NCBI RefSeq assembly: GCF_010731575.1
Contig: NZ_AP022617.1
Coordinates: forward strand, 3,286,001 to 3,350,000
Origin: Mycolicibacterium monacense
GTDB taxonomy: Bacteria; Actinomycetota; Actinomycetes; Mycobacteriales; Mycobacteriaceae
Direction of reading: 5' to 3'
Length of the DNA stretch: 64,000 bases
Shown here: positions 34,289-44,439 of the stretch, one piece after another
Layout: each line of letters starts with the position of its first letter
Numbering within the stretch: the stretch's first letter is position 1
Notes under the pieces: model-generated
The model's input: the letters and a program-made list of their open reading frames with translations, nothing else
Told to the model about the DNA's origin: nothing
Database searches by the model: none
Position numbers and translations under genes: made by a program

Positions 34289-35038
34289 CTATACCCGAGC
34301 CATACCGCCGTCGATGCAAAGTTCTGCCCCCGTCATGAAACTGCTCTCGTCCGAGGCGAGAAACAGTGCACCATTAGCGATCTCCTCGGGACGTCCGAGG
34401 CGGCCCATCGGGACAAGGGTGCTCATCTGGGCTCGGAGAGCTACTGGGTCTTGACCGAAGTAGTCGGCCTGGCCGTCGATGATGGGCGTGTCGATCGGCC
34501 CCGGGCTCAGCACGTTGACCCGGAGGCCCTTGTCGCCGAACTCTGCTGACCACGTGCGCGCGTAGGAGCGTACGGCAGCCTTCGCCGCGCTGTAAGTCCC
34601 CGCCCCGGGGTGCCCCTGGAGCGCAGTGACCGAGCCCAGCAGGACTATCGAGCCGCCTGTTCGTAGAAGCGGCAGCGCCTTCTGGACGGTGAACAGTGTG
34701 CCGCGGGCGTTGAGGTCGAAGGTGCGGTCGAAATGTTCCTCGGTCACGTCCCCGAAGTTCATCCGCTCGATGCTCCCGGCGTTGGCGACGACGACGTCGA
34801 GGTGCCCGCTCTCCCGGCGGATCGTCTCGATCAGAAGGTCGAGATCACCGGGGACCGTAGCGTCCGCGGTGAGCGCCGTGACACGTCCCTCGATGGAAGC
34901 CCTCGCGGCTTCGAGCGCCTCCCGCCGTCGCCCCGTGATATAGACGTGGGCGCCTTCACTGCCGAATCTCTGGGCAATCGCCAGGCCAAGGCCCGCGCTC
35001 CCGCCGGTGACGAGGGTTACCTTGTTCGCGAGACGCAT
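34289..35038 (-). CDS. Short-chain dehydrogenase divergent from LysR
   Basis: SDR of 249 residues: TGGSAGLG (11-18), NAG (86-88), catalytic S136, Y149 and K153 (TYSAAKAAV), and the C-terminal MTGAELCIDGG. AAGGAG lies six bases before the ATG at 35038. It is divergent from a LysR regulator, the usual arrangement of a target gene and its activator. Substrate unknown; small ketones, quinones or xenobiotics are common for such pairs. Confidence 0.92.
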   Translation of the reverse strand: MRLANKVTLVTGGSAGLGLAIAQRFGSEGAHVYITGRRREALEAARASIEGRVTALTADATVPGDLDLLIETIRRESGHLDVVVANAGSIERMNFGDVTEEHFDRTFDLNARGTLFTVQKALPLLRTGGSIVLLGSVTALQGHPGAGTYSAAKAAVRSYARTWSAEFGDKGLRVNVLSPGPIDTPIIDGQADYFGQDPVALRAQMSTLVPMGRLGRPEEIANGALFLASDESSFMTGAELCIDGGMARV

Positions 35039-35157
35039 GCTTTCTCCTTGAGTCGATGTGCGGCTGACGGACCCAATTGCCTTGCCTTGACGGGCTTTTA
35101 GCTGGCATCGCAGGGTCTGGTGCTGGCTGTGGGCACCACGGTAGGACTTACTCCGAC

Positions 35158-35204
35158 ATAGAAGCAAATAGTGCCAAAGTATGCTTTGCATTGATCTTCT
35201 CTAT
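35158..35204. promoter_or_regulatory. Candidate LysR binding dyad
   Basis: Two nested dyads share a centre near 35181: the inner CAAAG-TATG-CTTTG (35175-35188) and outer arms ATAGAAG (35158-35164) and CTTCTCTAT (35196-35204, one extra base). The element lies in the 190-base space between the divergent SDR and LysR genes, the expected place for a LysR-type operator. Confidence 0.55.
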
Positions 35205-35228
35205 ACCCCGGCACGAAGGTGAATCCGT

Positions 35229-36137
35229 GTGAACCTGCGCCAGTACGAATACGCCCTGGCCGTCGCCGAGGAGGGCTCCATGACGGCGGCAGCAGAACGT
35301 CTGCGAATCACTCAACCGTCTCTGTCGCAGCAGATCGGCGCTCTGGAGAAGCACCTCGGGGTGCAGCTGTTCACCCGCACTCCGAGCGGGGTGACGGTGA
35401 CAATGGCCGGGCGGGCCTTCCTCGCGGAGGCGAAGATCGCGACGACCGCATCCCGGCGTGCCATCGCGGCGGCCCGCGCCGCCGACGGGGAACTGGCCGG
35501 CGAGCTCATCATCGCCGTCCACATGGGCTTGGGAGCGCGCCAGCTGCCCCAGGCGCTGGGGCAGCTGCGCAACCGCCACCCGAAGCTCCAGGTCACACTC
35601 CACGAGGAGCCCGATCCCGCGGACATGGAACGACTGGCCCGCCAGGGCACCCTCGACATGGTCCTCGTCCACCGCATCCCCGCCGGGTGCACCTTCGACA
35701 CCCACCGGCTGGGCGAGGAAGCCTATGTCGCTGTCCTGCCGAAAGGGCACCCGCGCCTCTCGGACGGCGCGGCCCTGCGCCTGGAAGACCTGGCGTCAGA
35801 GGGGTGGATCCGATTCCGGCGCGCCAGCCTGCTCGACGACTACCTCGCCCGCACGCTCGCGGACGCCGGCCTCAGCCCGCAGACGGTAGCCCGAGCGTCA
35901 CAGATCTCCACCGCGGTGCGGCTCGTGTCTCAGGGGTTGGGCGTCACCGTGGTCCCGGCCTCGGCCATCCCCGAGGGGTTCGAAGAACTCGCCTGCCCTC
36001 TGGTGCCCGCTCTGACCGAGCCCGTCCTCGTCGGGATGCGACGCAATCCGGGCTCGGCAGAGACGGCCATGCTCGACCATCTCAACCAGCAGAACTGGTG
36101 CGGCACAGGCCTCCTCTGTCAGCCCGCAACCGCTTGA
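35229..36137 (+). CDS. LysR-family transcriptional regulator
   Basis: Regulator of 302 residues. The N-terminal winged helix (MNLRQYEYALAVAEEGSMTA then RLRITQPSLSQQIGALEKHLG) is followed by a periplasmic-binding-protein-like effector domain from about residue 90. It starts at a GTG at 35229 with GAAGG upstream. It is divergent from the SDR gene and followed at once by a bidirectional terminator and the initiator tRNA. Effector unknown. Confidence 0.93.
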   Translation: MNLRQYEYALAVAEEGSMTAAAERLRITQPSLSQQIGALEKHLGVQLFTRTPSGVTVTMAGRAFLAEAKIATTASRRAIAAARAADGELAGELIIAVHMGLGARQLPQALGQLRNRHPKLQVTLHEEPDPADMERLARQGTLDMVLVHRIPAGCTFDTHRLGEEAYVAVLPKGHPRLSDGAALRLEDLASEGWIRFRRASLLDDYLARTLADAGLSPQTVARASQISTAVRLVSQGLGVTVVPASAIPEGFEELACPLVPALTEPVLVGMRRNPGSAETAMLDHLNQQNWCGTGLLCQPATA

Positions 36138-36142
36138 GCATG

Positions 36143-36178
36143 AAAACGGCCCCCGGCGTGATCTCCGGGAGCCGTTTT
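36143..36178. terminator. Bidirectional intrinsic terminator
   Basis: AAAACGGCCCCCGG (36143-36156) and CCGGGAGCCGTTTT (36165-36178) pair over 14 bases with one mismatch around an eight-base loop, giving a GC stem with a U run on either strand. It lies between the LysR stop and the 3' end of the tRNA gene and can end both transcripts. Confidence 0.85.
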
Positions 36179-36181
36179 ACC

Positions 36182-36258
36182 TGGTAGCGGGGACAGGATT
36201 CGAACCTGCGACCTCTGGGTTATGAGCCCAGCGAGCTACCGAGCTGCTCCACCCCGCG
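36182..36258 (-). tRNA. tRNA-fMet (CAU), initiator
   Basis: A 77-base cloverleaf on the minus strand with encoded CCA, anticodon CAT, and T-arm GGTTCGAATCC. Initiator features are present: three consecutive G:C pairs in the anticodon stem (GGG before the loop CTCATAA, CCC after) and an unpaired first position of the acceptor stem (C1 opposite T72). A plain elongator tRNA-Met would lack both. Confidence 0.95.
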
Positions 36259-36383
36259 TTGGTGAACATGAGGTTACCCAAGCACGGCTTGGTATTCCAA
36301 ATCGGGCGTCTACCAGCGCTTTGTCTCCCAAGCCCGGCCGCGAGCAGCACGTCCCGAACTTGACTCGCCGCTCGCGAAAGGCC

Positions 36384-37772
36384 TCAGCTGCGGACGACCT
36401 GGCCCGTCCGGAAGACCCCGGCCGGGTCATAGCGCTCGGCCAGCGCTGCCAGCCAGTGCCTGGCGTCCTCGGTGTAAACCCGGGCGGCGCGGCCGGCATC
36501 CATCGACGGTGCGAAGTTCGGCAGCTGCCCACCGGTCGACCAGCGCCCCAGCGCGCTCATCACCGCCGCGGCGTGCACCGGCACCACCTCGGCGATCGGC
36601 GGCACCAGCGCCCCGATGGTGGTCAGCGCGAACGCCGCATCGCGGTGGCACAGCGCGCTGCGGTGCTGCGGCTCACGCGCCAGCGCCCCGCCAAGATGGC
36701 GCACCTCCACGATCACCTGCACCGACTCCGAACCCGGCCCCGCCACGCCCAGCAGCGCCTCGGCGGCCGCGGGGTCGAAACTGTGTAGCAGCGTGTGATC
36801 CTCGTACACCGGCATCGGGTCGACCGGATCGGCGTGCACCGCACCGATGGCCGCGTACGGCAGCACCCCAACCGTGTCCATCAGCGACGCCGCCACTGCC
36901 CGCATCGGCGCGAGGATGCGTTCGGCTTCGGCGAAGTCACCGACGGCGGCGAAGCGCACCGCGACCGTCAACCGACCGGCAAGCGGTTCAGGAACGCCCG
37001 GCAGCGGCGGAAGCTGTTGCAGCGCAATCGAGGTGTTCACCGTCTCCGGCAGGCCACCACACCAGTCCGCCCACGCGCGCACCACCGCGGGCGCATCGGC
37101 ACCGTCGAAGTAGACAGCGCCACCGTAGAATTCGGGGATCGGGAGCAGATCGAACTCCACCGAGGTGACGATGCCCAGCGTCGCCTTACCGCCCCGCAGA
37201 CCCCAGAACAGGTCGGCATGGTCATCGGGTGTCACCCGCAGCACTTCCCCCGTTCCGGTGACCAATTCGAAAGCACGAACGTAATCCGATGATGCGCCGA
37301 GGGTGCGCACCAGCGGTCCGATGCCCCCACCGGTCAGAAAGCCCACGACACCCACCCCCGGCGCCGAGCCGACCACCGGCGCCAGCCCGTACGGGCACGC
37401 TGCGTCGAGCACCTGCTGCCACCGCACGCCCGCGCCGACGCGCGCGATGCGGTTCATCGCGTCGACGGCACACGTGGACATCCCCGACGTGACGATCAGG
37501 ATCGTGTCCGCACCCACCCCGGTCGCGCCGTGCCCGGTGGCCTGCACCGTCACCCGCAGACCACGGGCCGCGGCGAACCGGACGGTGTCGGCGACATCGG
37601 GCGTTGACGTGGCCAGCACCACCGCGGCGGGGCGCACGTCGGCGGCGACGTTCCACGGTGTGCACCGCTCGTAACCCGCCTCCCCCGGCATGGCCACCGG
37701 TGCCGAGACGTGCTCCCGGATCGCGGCCACCTGGTCGGCGATGCCGTCGCGGGCGGTATCGGTCAGAGTCAT
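36384..37772 (-). CDS. FAD-linked oxidase, BBE-like
   Basis: Flavoprotein of 462 residues of the vanillyl-alcohol-oxidase/PCMH fold with a C-terminal berberine-bridge-like end (RYDPAGVFRTGQ). H81 in ATGHGATG is the residue that commonly holds FAD covalently. GGGIGPLVRTLGASSDYV is a family signature. It oxidises alcohols, sugars or alkaloid-like substrates with O2; the substrate is not evident. AAAGGA lies six bases before the ATG at 37772. The next gene upstream is the large AfsR-like regulator, about 100 bases away in the same direction. Confidence 0.9.
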   Translation of the reverse strand: MTLTDTARDGIADQVAAIREHVSAPVAMPGEAGYERCTPWNVAADVRPAAVVLATSTPDVADTVRFAAARGLRVTVQATGHGATGVGADTILIVTSGMSTCAVDAMNRIARVGAGVRWQQVLDAACPYGLAPVVGSAPGVGVVGFLTGGGIGPLVRTLGASSDYVRAFELVTGTGEVLRVTPDDHADLFWGLRGGKATLGIVTSVEFDLLPIPEFYGGAVYFDGADAPAVVRAWADWCGGLPETVNTSIALQQLPPLPGVPEPLAGRLTVAVRFAAVGDFAEAERILAPMRAVAASLMDTVGVLPYAAIGAVHADPVDPMPVYEDHTLLHSFDPAAAEALLGVAGPGSESVQVIVEVRHLGGALAREPQHRSALCHRDAAFALTTIGALVPPIAEVVPVHAAAVMSALGRWSTGGQLPNFAPSMDAGRAARVYTEDARHWLAALAERYDPAGVFRTGQVVRS

Positions 37773-37874
37773 CGAAGTCCTTTCACTGCGCTGTGCTCGA
37801 TTTCGGCCCACAGCGTGCGTCACCGCTCTTGGCGTCGGCTTGGACGGCCACGCCAAGGCGGCTCCAAGCCCTGC

Positions 37875-40800
37875 TCACGCGAGCCGACGTGCCAAATCGG
37901 CCACGCCGCGCATGCCCAGCGCATCGGCATCAGTGGCGAGCGCCCGCGCCGCCGCCTTCCGCTGCTCACCCGGCGGGGTCAGTTCCGCACGCAGCAGCCG
38001 GCACCGCAGTAGGACGGGAACACCCCCGGTGCGCGCGGCGATGTCCTCGGCGTCGGCCAGGTCGGCCAGCGCGCGGTCGGTGTCGCCCATCAGCGCCCGC
38101 AGACGCGCGGTCGCCAGGGCGACCGGCCCCACCACGCCGACCTGACCGATCTCCGCGATGCGGTCGACGAACGGCAGCAGCCTCTCCAGCAGCGCGGGGG
38201 CGAACTCGGCGTATCCGTGGTCGCACGCCAGATGGGCCAGCAGCGTCGCGTGCCCGAGCGTCGTCCAAACATGTGCCCGGTGCGGTTGGGCGTCCCACTC
38301 CCGCAGTCGCATCAGCGCCTGCGCCCGCGCCTCGTCGCCGCTGTCCACGGTGAGCAGAGCGGTGTGCACCAGGCCGACCATGCCCTGTCCCCCGCTCTCG
38401 GTGTCGGCACGCGAGCCCGGCCAACCCGGCTCGACGGGGCCGCCCCTCTCACGGATCAGAATCACCGTTGCGATCAAACCGCTTCCGGCTTCGTACAATT
38501 CGGTCTGCTCGTGGACCTCCGCCGCGATCCGATGGTGGCGTTCGGCTTCGGCGAAGTCCCCCCGCCACACCGCCAGCACGGCCTCCATCCAACGCAGCTG
38601 TGCCCGCAGCACCGGCAGCCGCAGTTCCTCACTGCCCGAGATGCCCTCCTGCAGATGCAGTTTCGCCAGGTCGATCTCGGTCAGGTTCACCGCCGCCATC
38701 GTGGCCACCGAGTGCGCGATCACGGTGTCCTCCCGGGACCTGCTGTGCCCGAGCGCGTTCAGTTCCGCGACCCACTCCAAAGTCTGATGGCTGTAGGCGG
38801 CCACCCCGGAGTAGGTGATCAACCGGCCCATCAACACGTCGGCGATGACGTCGCGGTCCCCGGTGGCCTCGGCCAACCGCGCGGCCCGTTCGAGATGCCC
38901 GGCCGACACCGCGGCGTCGGGGTGGTAGCAGTGCCCGACCGCGAGGGCGGCCAGCACCCGCGCCCCCGCGGCGGGGTCACTCTCGGCCAGCACCGCGGCC
39001 CCCTCCAGCAGCGCGAGCACCCCACCGGGATCATGGCCGGGGGCCAGCCACGGCCACCCGCCGCTGGCCCGCAGCAGCGCGCTGGCCAGCCGGCCTGCCG
39101 TCGCGGCCCGACCGGTGCGCACGGCATCGCCGAGTTGTGCGGCGACGGTGTCGAGGACCAGCCGGCCGCGCCCGGCGCGCGAATGCGCCTCGAGCATCGC
39201 CACGGTCAGCCCGTCGCGCTCCTCTTCCGAGCGCGACGCCGCCGGGAGCCGGTCGTAGGCGTCCAGCGCGGCCTGCCACCACACCGCCGCGATGTCCGAA
39301 CTCCACCGCGCCGTGGCATCCTCGGCGGCCAGTCGGCACGCCTGCACCACCGCGCCGGCGTCCACCAGGGGTTGCGCGGCGATGAGGTGCTGGGCGCGGC
39401 GCGTCAGCGCACCCTCGGCGGTGCTGCCGTCGAGCACGTCGGCGATGGTGGCGTGCAGGCGTTGGCGGCGCAGCGGGGGCATTCCGGCGATGAGGTGGTC
39501 ACGCAGGAGTCCGTGCGCGAACGCGTACCCGTCACCGGTGTGCGCGGCGACCACGATGCGCTCGTCGGCCGCATCGTCGAGATGGTCGGCCAGCGTGTCG
39601 ACGTCCATCCCGGTGGCCTGCGCCAGCACCGGCACGGCGTCCGAATCGAGCGCGTCGCCGATGATCGCGGCCGTCCGGAGCACCTGCACGGCGGCCGGGT
39701 CGAGCCCGGCCAGGCGGCGGTCCAGCACCGATTTCACCGCGACCGGGATCTCGCTGCCGACCCGGTCGGCGCGGGGCAGCCGGGCGTACTCGGACACGAA
39801 GAACGGGTTGCCGCCCGTGCGGTCGGCCAGCAGCGCCGCCTCCGCATCCGTCACCGGATCGTCGGCCACCTGATTCGCCAGCGCCGCAACATCTTCGGTG
39901 GACAACGCCGGGACCGCCACATGGCGGTTGCGGTCGCCACGGGCCACGGTCGTCACCAGCCTGGCCACCTCGGCGCTGTGTTCGCCGTCGCGCGCTGTCA
40001 GGATCAACGCCACCGGGTGGTCGCGCAGCGCCCCGGCGATGTACGCCAGGCACGCCGCCGACGTGGTGTCCGCCCACTGCACGTCGTCGATGACCACCGC
40101 AAGCGTGCGCGGCGCCGACTCCAGCAGGGTCTGGATGCGTTCGTAGACACGGAATCTCGCGGTGTCCGGATCGGCGTCCGGCGGCACCTCGAGCACCTCG
40201 TCGGGATCGGCGCCCAGCGCCCGCACCAACTGGCGCATCGGCCACCACGGTGGAGTCGTCCGCTCGTCGGGACAGCTCACCCACACCATGTCCCCACCGT
40301 CGGCGACCACCCGGGCCGCGACCTCCTCCGCCAGCCGGGTCTTGCCGATTCCCGCCGGACCCGACAGCACCAGCCACCGCGCCGCACCCGCCGCGACGTC
40401 GGAGAGCACGCCGGCGGCGGTGGACAGTTCGCGGCTGCGGCCGATCAGCGCGCCACGGCTCGGGCCCGCCGGGACCACCGACGGCTCGACCGTGGGCGCG
40501 GCCGGGGTGGCCACCGCACCGGCGCCCGTCCACTCCGGGGACCGCGGCCACGCCGCCAACTCGGGTGCCTGCCGCAGCATCGCGGTCTGCAGCTCGCGGA
40601 CCTCGCGTCCCGGCTGCACGCCGAGTTCGTCGTCGAGCAGCCGAGCGTGGCGGGTGTAGACGTCCAGCGCGTCGGTCACCCGGCCCGCCCGGTACAGCGC
40701 GAGCATGTGCAGCCAGCAGCCGCGGTCGGCCAGCGGTGTGGCGGAGCGCAACTCGGCCGCCGCCGCCAGCGCCTGCGGCACCCGGCCCAGCCCCAGCAGC

Positions 40801-41312
40801 GCGGTGATCCGCGCATCCAGACAATCGGCGCGCAGGTGCTCGGCGCGGGCCGCCTCGTCGGCCACCCACGGTTCGTCGGACAGGTCGGCCAGCAGCGGCC
40901 CACGCCACCACGCCAGGGCCTCGTCGGCGGCGGCCAGCGCCGCGTCCCAGTCCCCGCTGTCCACGGCGGCCACCGCCCTGGCGCAGCCGGAGGCGAACAC
41001 CGCCAGATCGACCTGGCCGGGTTCGACGTTGAGGAAATACCCCGGCGGTTGCCGCACGATCGGCGAGGCGACCTGCGACTGACCCGCGTCGCGCAGGGCC
41101 CGGCGCAGATTGGAGATGTAGGCCTGCAGGCTGGCCGTCGCGCTGCCCGGGGCATCGTCACCCCAGACCGCGTCGATCAGCCGGTCCACCGATACGACCC
41201 GGCCCGCGGCGAGCAGGAGCACGGCGAGCACCGCGCGCTGCTTCGGCGGCCCGATGTCGACCGGGCAGTCCGCATGCGTCACCTGCAGCGGTCCCAGCAA
41301 ACGAAACTGCAC
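37875..41312 (-). CDS. AfsR/SARP-like regulator with BTAD and ATPase domains
   Basis: Large regulator of 1145 residues. Domains in order: OmpR-type winged helix (about 15-95), bacterial transcriptional activation domain (about 100-245), AAA-type ATPase with Walker A GPAGIGKT (318-325) and Walker B VVIDD (406-410), then helical repeats of TPR type to the end. This is the layout of Streptomyces AfsR and related pathway activators. Its most likely target is the flavin oxidase gene directly downstream; other targets are possible. It lies 31 bases beyond the UPF0182 gene stop, at the edge of the conserved block. Confidence 0.92.
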   Translation of the reverse strand: MQFRLLGPLQVTHADCPVDIGPPKQRAVLAVLLLAAGRVVSVDRLIDAVWGDDAPGSATASLQAYISNLRRALRDAGQSQVASPIVRQPPGYFLNVEPGQVDLAVFASGCARAVAAVDSGDWDAALAAADEALAWWRGPLLADLSDEPWVADEAARAEHLRADCLDARITALLGLGRVPQALAAAAELRSATPLADRGCWLHMLALYRAGRVTDALDVYTRHARLLDDELGVQPGREVRELQTAMLRQAPELAAWPRSPEWTGAGAVATPAAPTVEPSVVPAGPSRGALIGRSRELSTAAGVLSDVAAGAARWLVLSGPAGIGKTRLAEEVAARVVADGGDMVWVSCPDERTTPPWWPMRQLVRALGADPDEVLEVPPDADPDTARFRVYERIQTLLESAPRTLAVVIDDVQWADTTSAACLAYIAGALRDHPVALILTARDGEHSAEVARLVTTVARGDRNRHVAVPALSTEDVAALANQVADDPVTDAEAALLADRTGGNPFFVSEYARLPRADRVGSEIPVAVKSVLDRRLAGLDPAAVQVLRTAAIIGDALDSDAVPVLAQATGMDVDTLADHLDDAADERIVVAAHTGDGYAFAHGLLRDHLIAGMPPLRRQRLHATIADVLDGSTAEGALTRRAQHLIAAQPLVDAGAVVQACRLAAEDATARWSSDIAAVWWQAALDAYDRLPAASRSEEERDGLTVAMLEAHSRAGRGRLVLDTVAAQLGDAVRTGRAATAGRLASALLRASGGWPWLAPGHDPGGVLALLEGAAVLAESDPAAGARVLAALAVGHCYHPDAAVSAGHLERAARLAEATGDRDVIADVLMGRLITYSGVAAYSHQTLEWVAELNALGHSRSREDTVIAHSVATMAAVNLTEIDLAKLHLQEGISGSEELRLPVLRAQLRWMEAVLAVWRGDFAEAERHHRIAAEVHEQTELYEAGSGLIATVILIRERGGPVEPGWPGSRADTESGGQGMVGLVHTALLTVDSGDEARAQALMRLREWDAQPHRAHVWTTLGHATLLAHLACDHGYAEFAPALLERLLPFVDRIAEIGQVGVVGPVALATARLRALMGDTDRALADLADAEDIAARTGGVPVLLRCRLLRAELTPPGEQRKAAARALATDADALGMRGVADLARRLA

Positions 41313-41343
41313 CCGAAGAGCTTAAGGGCAGTTCCGCGTCGGC

Positions 41344-44300
41344 TCAGCGCGCCTCGGAGTACCTGTTCATCGCGTCGTCCAGACGCTGCAGCGCCTCACC
41401 GTATTCGGCGAAGTTGCCGCTGCGCTGCGCGTCCTGCAGACCGCTCATCGCCTCCTGGACCTCCTGCAGCGCCGCGGCTTTCGCCTCGGACAACTGCTGG
41501 GGACCCGACGGCCCCGACGGGATGGCGGCCGGAGGGGGCGTCGACGCCCGACCCGCCTGGTTGCCGGGGGTCTGCGCGGCGGGCTGCTGACCGTTCGGCG
41601 GCTGGGCCGCCGGCTGACCGTCGGGCAGGTTGGCCGGCGCGGGTCCGGTGGCGGTGGCGTCGGCACCCGCACCGAACAGGTCGGTCAGCGCGTCGCGCAC
41701 CGTCGGGCCGTATCCGACCTGATCGTTGTAGAACATCGCCACACGGATCAGGCGCGGGTAGGTCGATGCCGCATCGCTGGTACCCGGTGAGGCGTACACC
41801 GGCGCCACGTACAGCAGGCCGCCCGGGCCCACCGGCAGGGTCAACAGGTTGCCCCACCGGATCCGGTTCTGATTGTCGCGGCCGATGACGCCGAGATCCT
41901 GGCTGACCGCGGTGTCGGTGCTGATCGCGTTGAACGCCAGCTTGGGCCCGTTGACCTGACCCGGGATGGTCAGCACCGTGATCTTTCCGTAGGTCTCCGG
42001 ATCCGAACTCGCGCTCATGTACGCGGCGAGGAAGTCACGACGGAACCGGTTCATCGCGCTGGTCAGCTGGAACGCCGCCGAGTTGTTGTTCTCCGCGAGG
42101 TCCTTGGCCACGATGTAGTACGGCGGCTGGAAGCTGCTGGCGGTGGGGTTCGGGTCCAGCGGGACGTCCCAGAAGTCCGACGTCGAGAAGAACGTCACCG
42201 GGTCGTCGACGTGATACTTGGCCAGCAGAGCGCGCTGCACCTTGAACAGGTCCTCGGGATAGCGCAGGTGCTGCTGCAACTCGGGGCTGATCTCGCTCTT
42301 CGGCTTGATGGTGTCGGGGAACACCTTCATCCACGCCTGCAGCACCGGGTCGGTCTCGTCCTGGGCGTACAACGTCACCGTGCCGTCGTAGGCGTCGACG
42401 GTGGCCTTCACCGAGTTGCGGATGTAGGACACCTGCTTGTTGAGCGCCAACCGGTTGACGGCCACCTCGTTGGAGTCCGCGGTCGCCGACGAAAGCGACG
42501 TCAACTCCGAATAGGGGTAGTTGTCGAGCGTCGTATAGCCGTCGACGATCCACACGATCTTCTTGTTGACGATCGCCGGGTACACCGTGGTGTCGGTGGT
42601 CAGCCACGGCGCGACGGCCTCGACCCGGTCGGCGGGGTCACGGTTGAACAGGATCTTGCTGTTCTCACCGATGACGTTGGAGAACAGGAAGTTGCGCTCG
42701 GCGAACTTCGCCGCGAACAAGCTTCGCGTCAGCCAGTTGCCGATCGGCACACCGCCGGAGCCGGTGTAGGTGTAGTTGCGGGTCTCGACGTTGTTCTCGT
42801 AGTCGTATTCGCGCGGGGTGCCGTTCTCCCCGACGATCGCGTAATCCGACGCGGTGTTGGCGATGACCGGGCCGAAGTAGATGCGCGGCTGATCCAGCGG
42901 CGCCGGCCCCGGCGAGACGACGTTGCCGTTGGCCCCCACCACGCTGGCGAGGAACTCCGGGTAGCCGCCGTTCTGGTTGGGGTCGTTGGCGATCCCCCGG
43001 ACCGTGTTCGCCGGTGAGGCGATGAACCCGTTGCCGTGGGTGTAGACGGTGTGCCGGTTGATCCAGTCGCGCTGGTTGTCGATCAACCGGTCCGGGTTGA
43101 GCTCGCGGGCGGCGACCACGTAGTCGCGCAGGTTGCCGTCGGCGTCGCGGTAGCGGTCCATCGCCAGCTGTTCGGGGAAGAAGTAGAAGTTCTTGCCCTG
43201 CTGGAACTGGGTGAACGCCGGGCTGACGATGTTCGGGTCGAGCACGCGGATGTTCGACGTGGTGGACCGGTCGGCGGCCACCTGCTGGGCGGTGGCCGGC
43301 GCGTTGCCCGGGTAGTCGCGGTAGGTGACCACCTCGTCGGTCAGACCGTAGGCCTGCCTGGTCGCGGCGATGCTGCGCGAGATGTATTCGCTTTCCTTCT
43401 GCGCGGCGTTGGGCTTGACGCTGAACTGCTCGACCACCAGCGGCCAGCCGGCGCCGACGACCAGCGACGAGAGCAGCAGCAGCACCACACCGATGGCGGG
43501 GATGCGCAGGTCGCGCAGCACGATCGCGGAGAACACCGCCACCGCGCAGATCACCGCGATCGCCAGCAGGATCAGCTTGGCGGGCAGCACGGCGTTGATG
43601 TCGGTGTAGCCGGCGCCGGTGAACGGCTTGCCGCCGCGGGTGTGGCTGAGCAGCTCGTAGCGGTCGAGCCAGTAGGCGAACGCCTTGAGCAGGATCAGGA
43701 TGCCGACCAGGGTGACGAGCTGGATCCGCGCCGAGCGGGTCAGCGCCCCGTTGCGCCCGGTCAGCCGGATCCCGCCGAACAGGTAGTGGCCCAACAGGTT
43801 CGCGATGAAGGCGAGGAACGTCGCGACGAACAGATAGCTCAGCACCAGCCGGTAGAACGGCAGGTCGAAGGCGTAGAACCCGAGGTCGAGGCCGAATTGC
43901 GGGTCGGTGACGCCGAATTCGCCACCGTGCAGGTACAGCTGGATGCGCACCCAGTAGCTCTGCGCGACGATGCCGGACAGGATGCCGATGAACGCCGGGA
44001 CGCCGAAGCCGAACAGGCGCAGCCGCGCCATCACCGTCGTGCGGTAGCGGGCGATCGGATCGTTGGGGCCGGCGGTCGGGACGAACACCGGCCGCGTCCG
44101 GTAGGCCAACGCAAGGCCGGCGAAGACGATCGCGCCGATCAGCAGGGAGACGACCAGGAACACGACGACGCGGGTGAACAGCACCGTGGTGAACACCGAC
44201 CGGTAACCGAGTTCACCGAACCACAGCCAGTTCACGTAGGTGTCGATGAACCGTGGCCCGATCAACAGCAGCACCACCGCGGCGAGGGCGACACCGATCA

Positions 44301-44355
44301 GCACCCGGCTTCGTCGCGTCAGCTTCGGCATCCTCGCGGGGGGCCGCATACCCAC
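41344..44355 (-). CDS. UPF0182 membrane protein (Rv3193c homologue)
   Basis: Integral membrane protein of 1003 residues. About seven helices occupy the first 330 residues; a large extracytoplasmic domain follows, ending in a Pro/Ala/Gln-rich linker and a short coiled coil. The start [17 protein letters not shown] and long stretches such as [20 protein letters not shown] match M. tuberculosis Rv3193c as I recall it. Function is not established. It is divergent in context from nothing upstream: the protease gene on the same strand precedes it by 84 bases. Confidence 0.95.
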   Translation of the reverse strand: MGMRPPARMPKLTRRSRVLIGVALAAVVLLLIGPRFIDTYVNWLWFGELGYRSVFTTVLFTRVVVFLVVSLLIGAIVFAGLALAYRTRPVFVPTAGPNDPIARYRTTVMARLRLFGFGVPAFIGILSGIVAQSYWVRIQLYLHGGEFGVTDPQFGLDLGFYAFDLPFYRLVLSYLFVATFLAFIANLLGHYLFGGIRLTGRNGALTRSARIQLVTLVGILILLKAFAYWLDRYELLSHTRGGKPFTGAGYTDINAVLPAKLILLAIAVICAVAVFSAIVLRDLRIPAIGVVLLLLSSLVVGAGWPLVVEQFSVKPNAAQKESEYISRSIAATRQAYGLTDEVVTYRDYPGNAPATAQQVAADRSTTSNIRVLDPNIVSPAFTQFQQGKNFYFFPEQLAMDRYRDADGNLRDYVVAARELNPDRLIDNQRDWINRHTVYTHGNGFIASPANTVRGIANDPNQNGGYPEFLASVVGANGNVVSPGPAPLDQPRIYFGPVIANTASDYAIVGENGTPREYDYENNVETRNYTYTGSGGVPIGNWLTRSLFAAKFAERNFLFSNVIGENSKILFNRDPADRVEAVAPWLTTDTTVYPAIVNKKIVWIVDGYTTLDNYPYSELTSLSSATADSNEVAVNRLALNKQVSYIRNSVKATVDAYDGTVTLYAQDETDPVLQAWMKVFPDTIKPKSEISPELQQHLRYPEDLFKVQRALLAKYHVDDPVTFFSTSDFWDVPLDPNPTASSFQPPYYIVAKDLAENNNSAAFQLTSAMNRFRRDFLAAYMSASSDPETYGKITVLTIPGQVNGPKLAFNAISTDTAVSQDLGVIGRDNQNRIRWGNLLTLPVGPGGLLYVAPVYASPGTSDAASTYPRLIRVAMFYNDQVGYGPTVRDALTDLFGAGADATATGPAPANLPDGQPAAQPPNGQQPAAQTPGNQAGRASTPPPAAIPSGPSGPQQLSEAKAAALQEVQEAMSGLQDAQRSGNFAEYGEALQRLDDAMNRYSEAR

Positions 44356-44439
44356 TTGGTGTCTCCAGTTTCACTCACGGGAAAGGGGACGTCGTGTCCG
44401 ACGTGCCCCAACTCTACGCATTGACCGCCCACGCCTCGG

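Noticed and set aside
33853..34549. Overlapping frames of 108-163 codons in the gap before the SDR gene
   Set aside because: No ribosome sites, no family pattern, and frames on both strands overlap; treated as non-coding or decayed.
36182..36258. Integrated element at tRNA-fMet
   Set aside because: No integrase gene and no direct repeat of the tRNA 3' end was found in the window, so no element is called.
38217..41888. Open frame of 1223 codons on the plus strand
   Set aside because: It lies antisense to the AfsR-like gene and UPF0182 end. Long antisense frames are expected in high-GC DNA with strong third-position bias, and its translation is low in hydrophobic structure and rich in Arg, Gly and His.
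43036..44424. Open frame of 462 codons opposite the UPF0182 gene
   Set aside because: Antisense shadow with biased composition; the minus-strand protein matches Rv3193c along its length.
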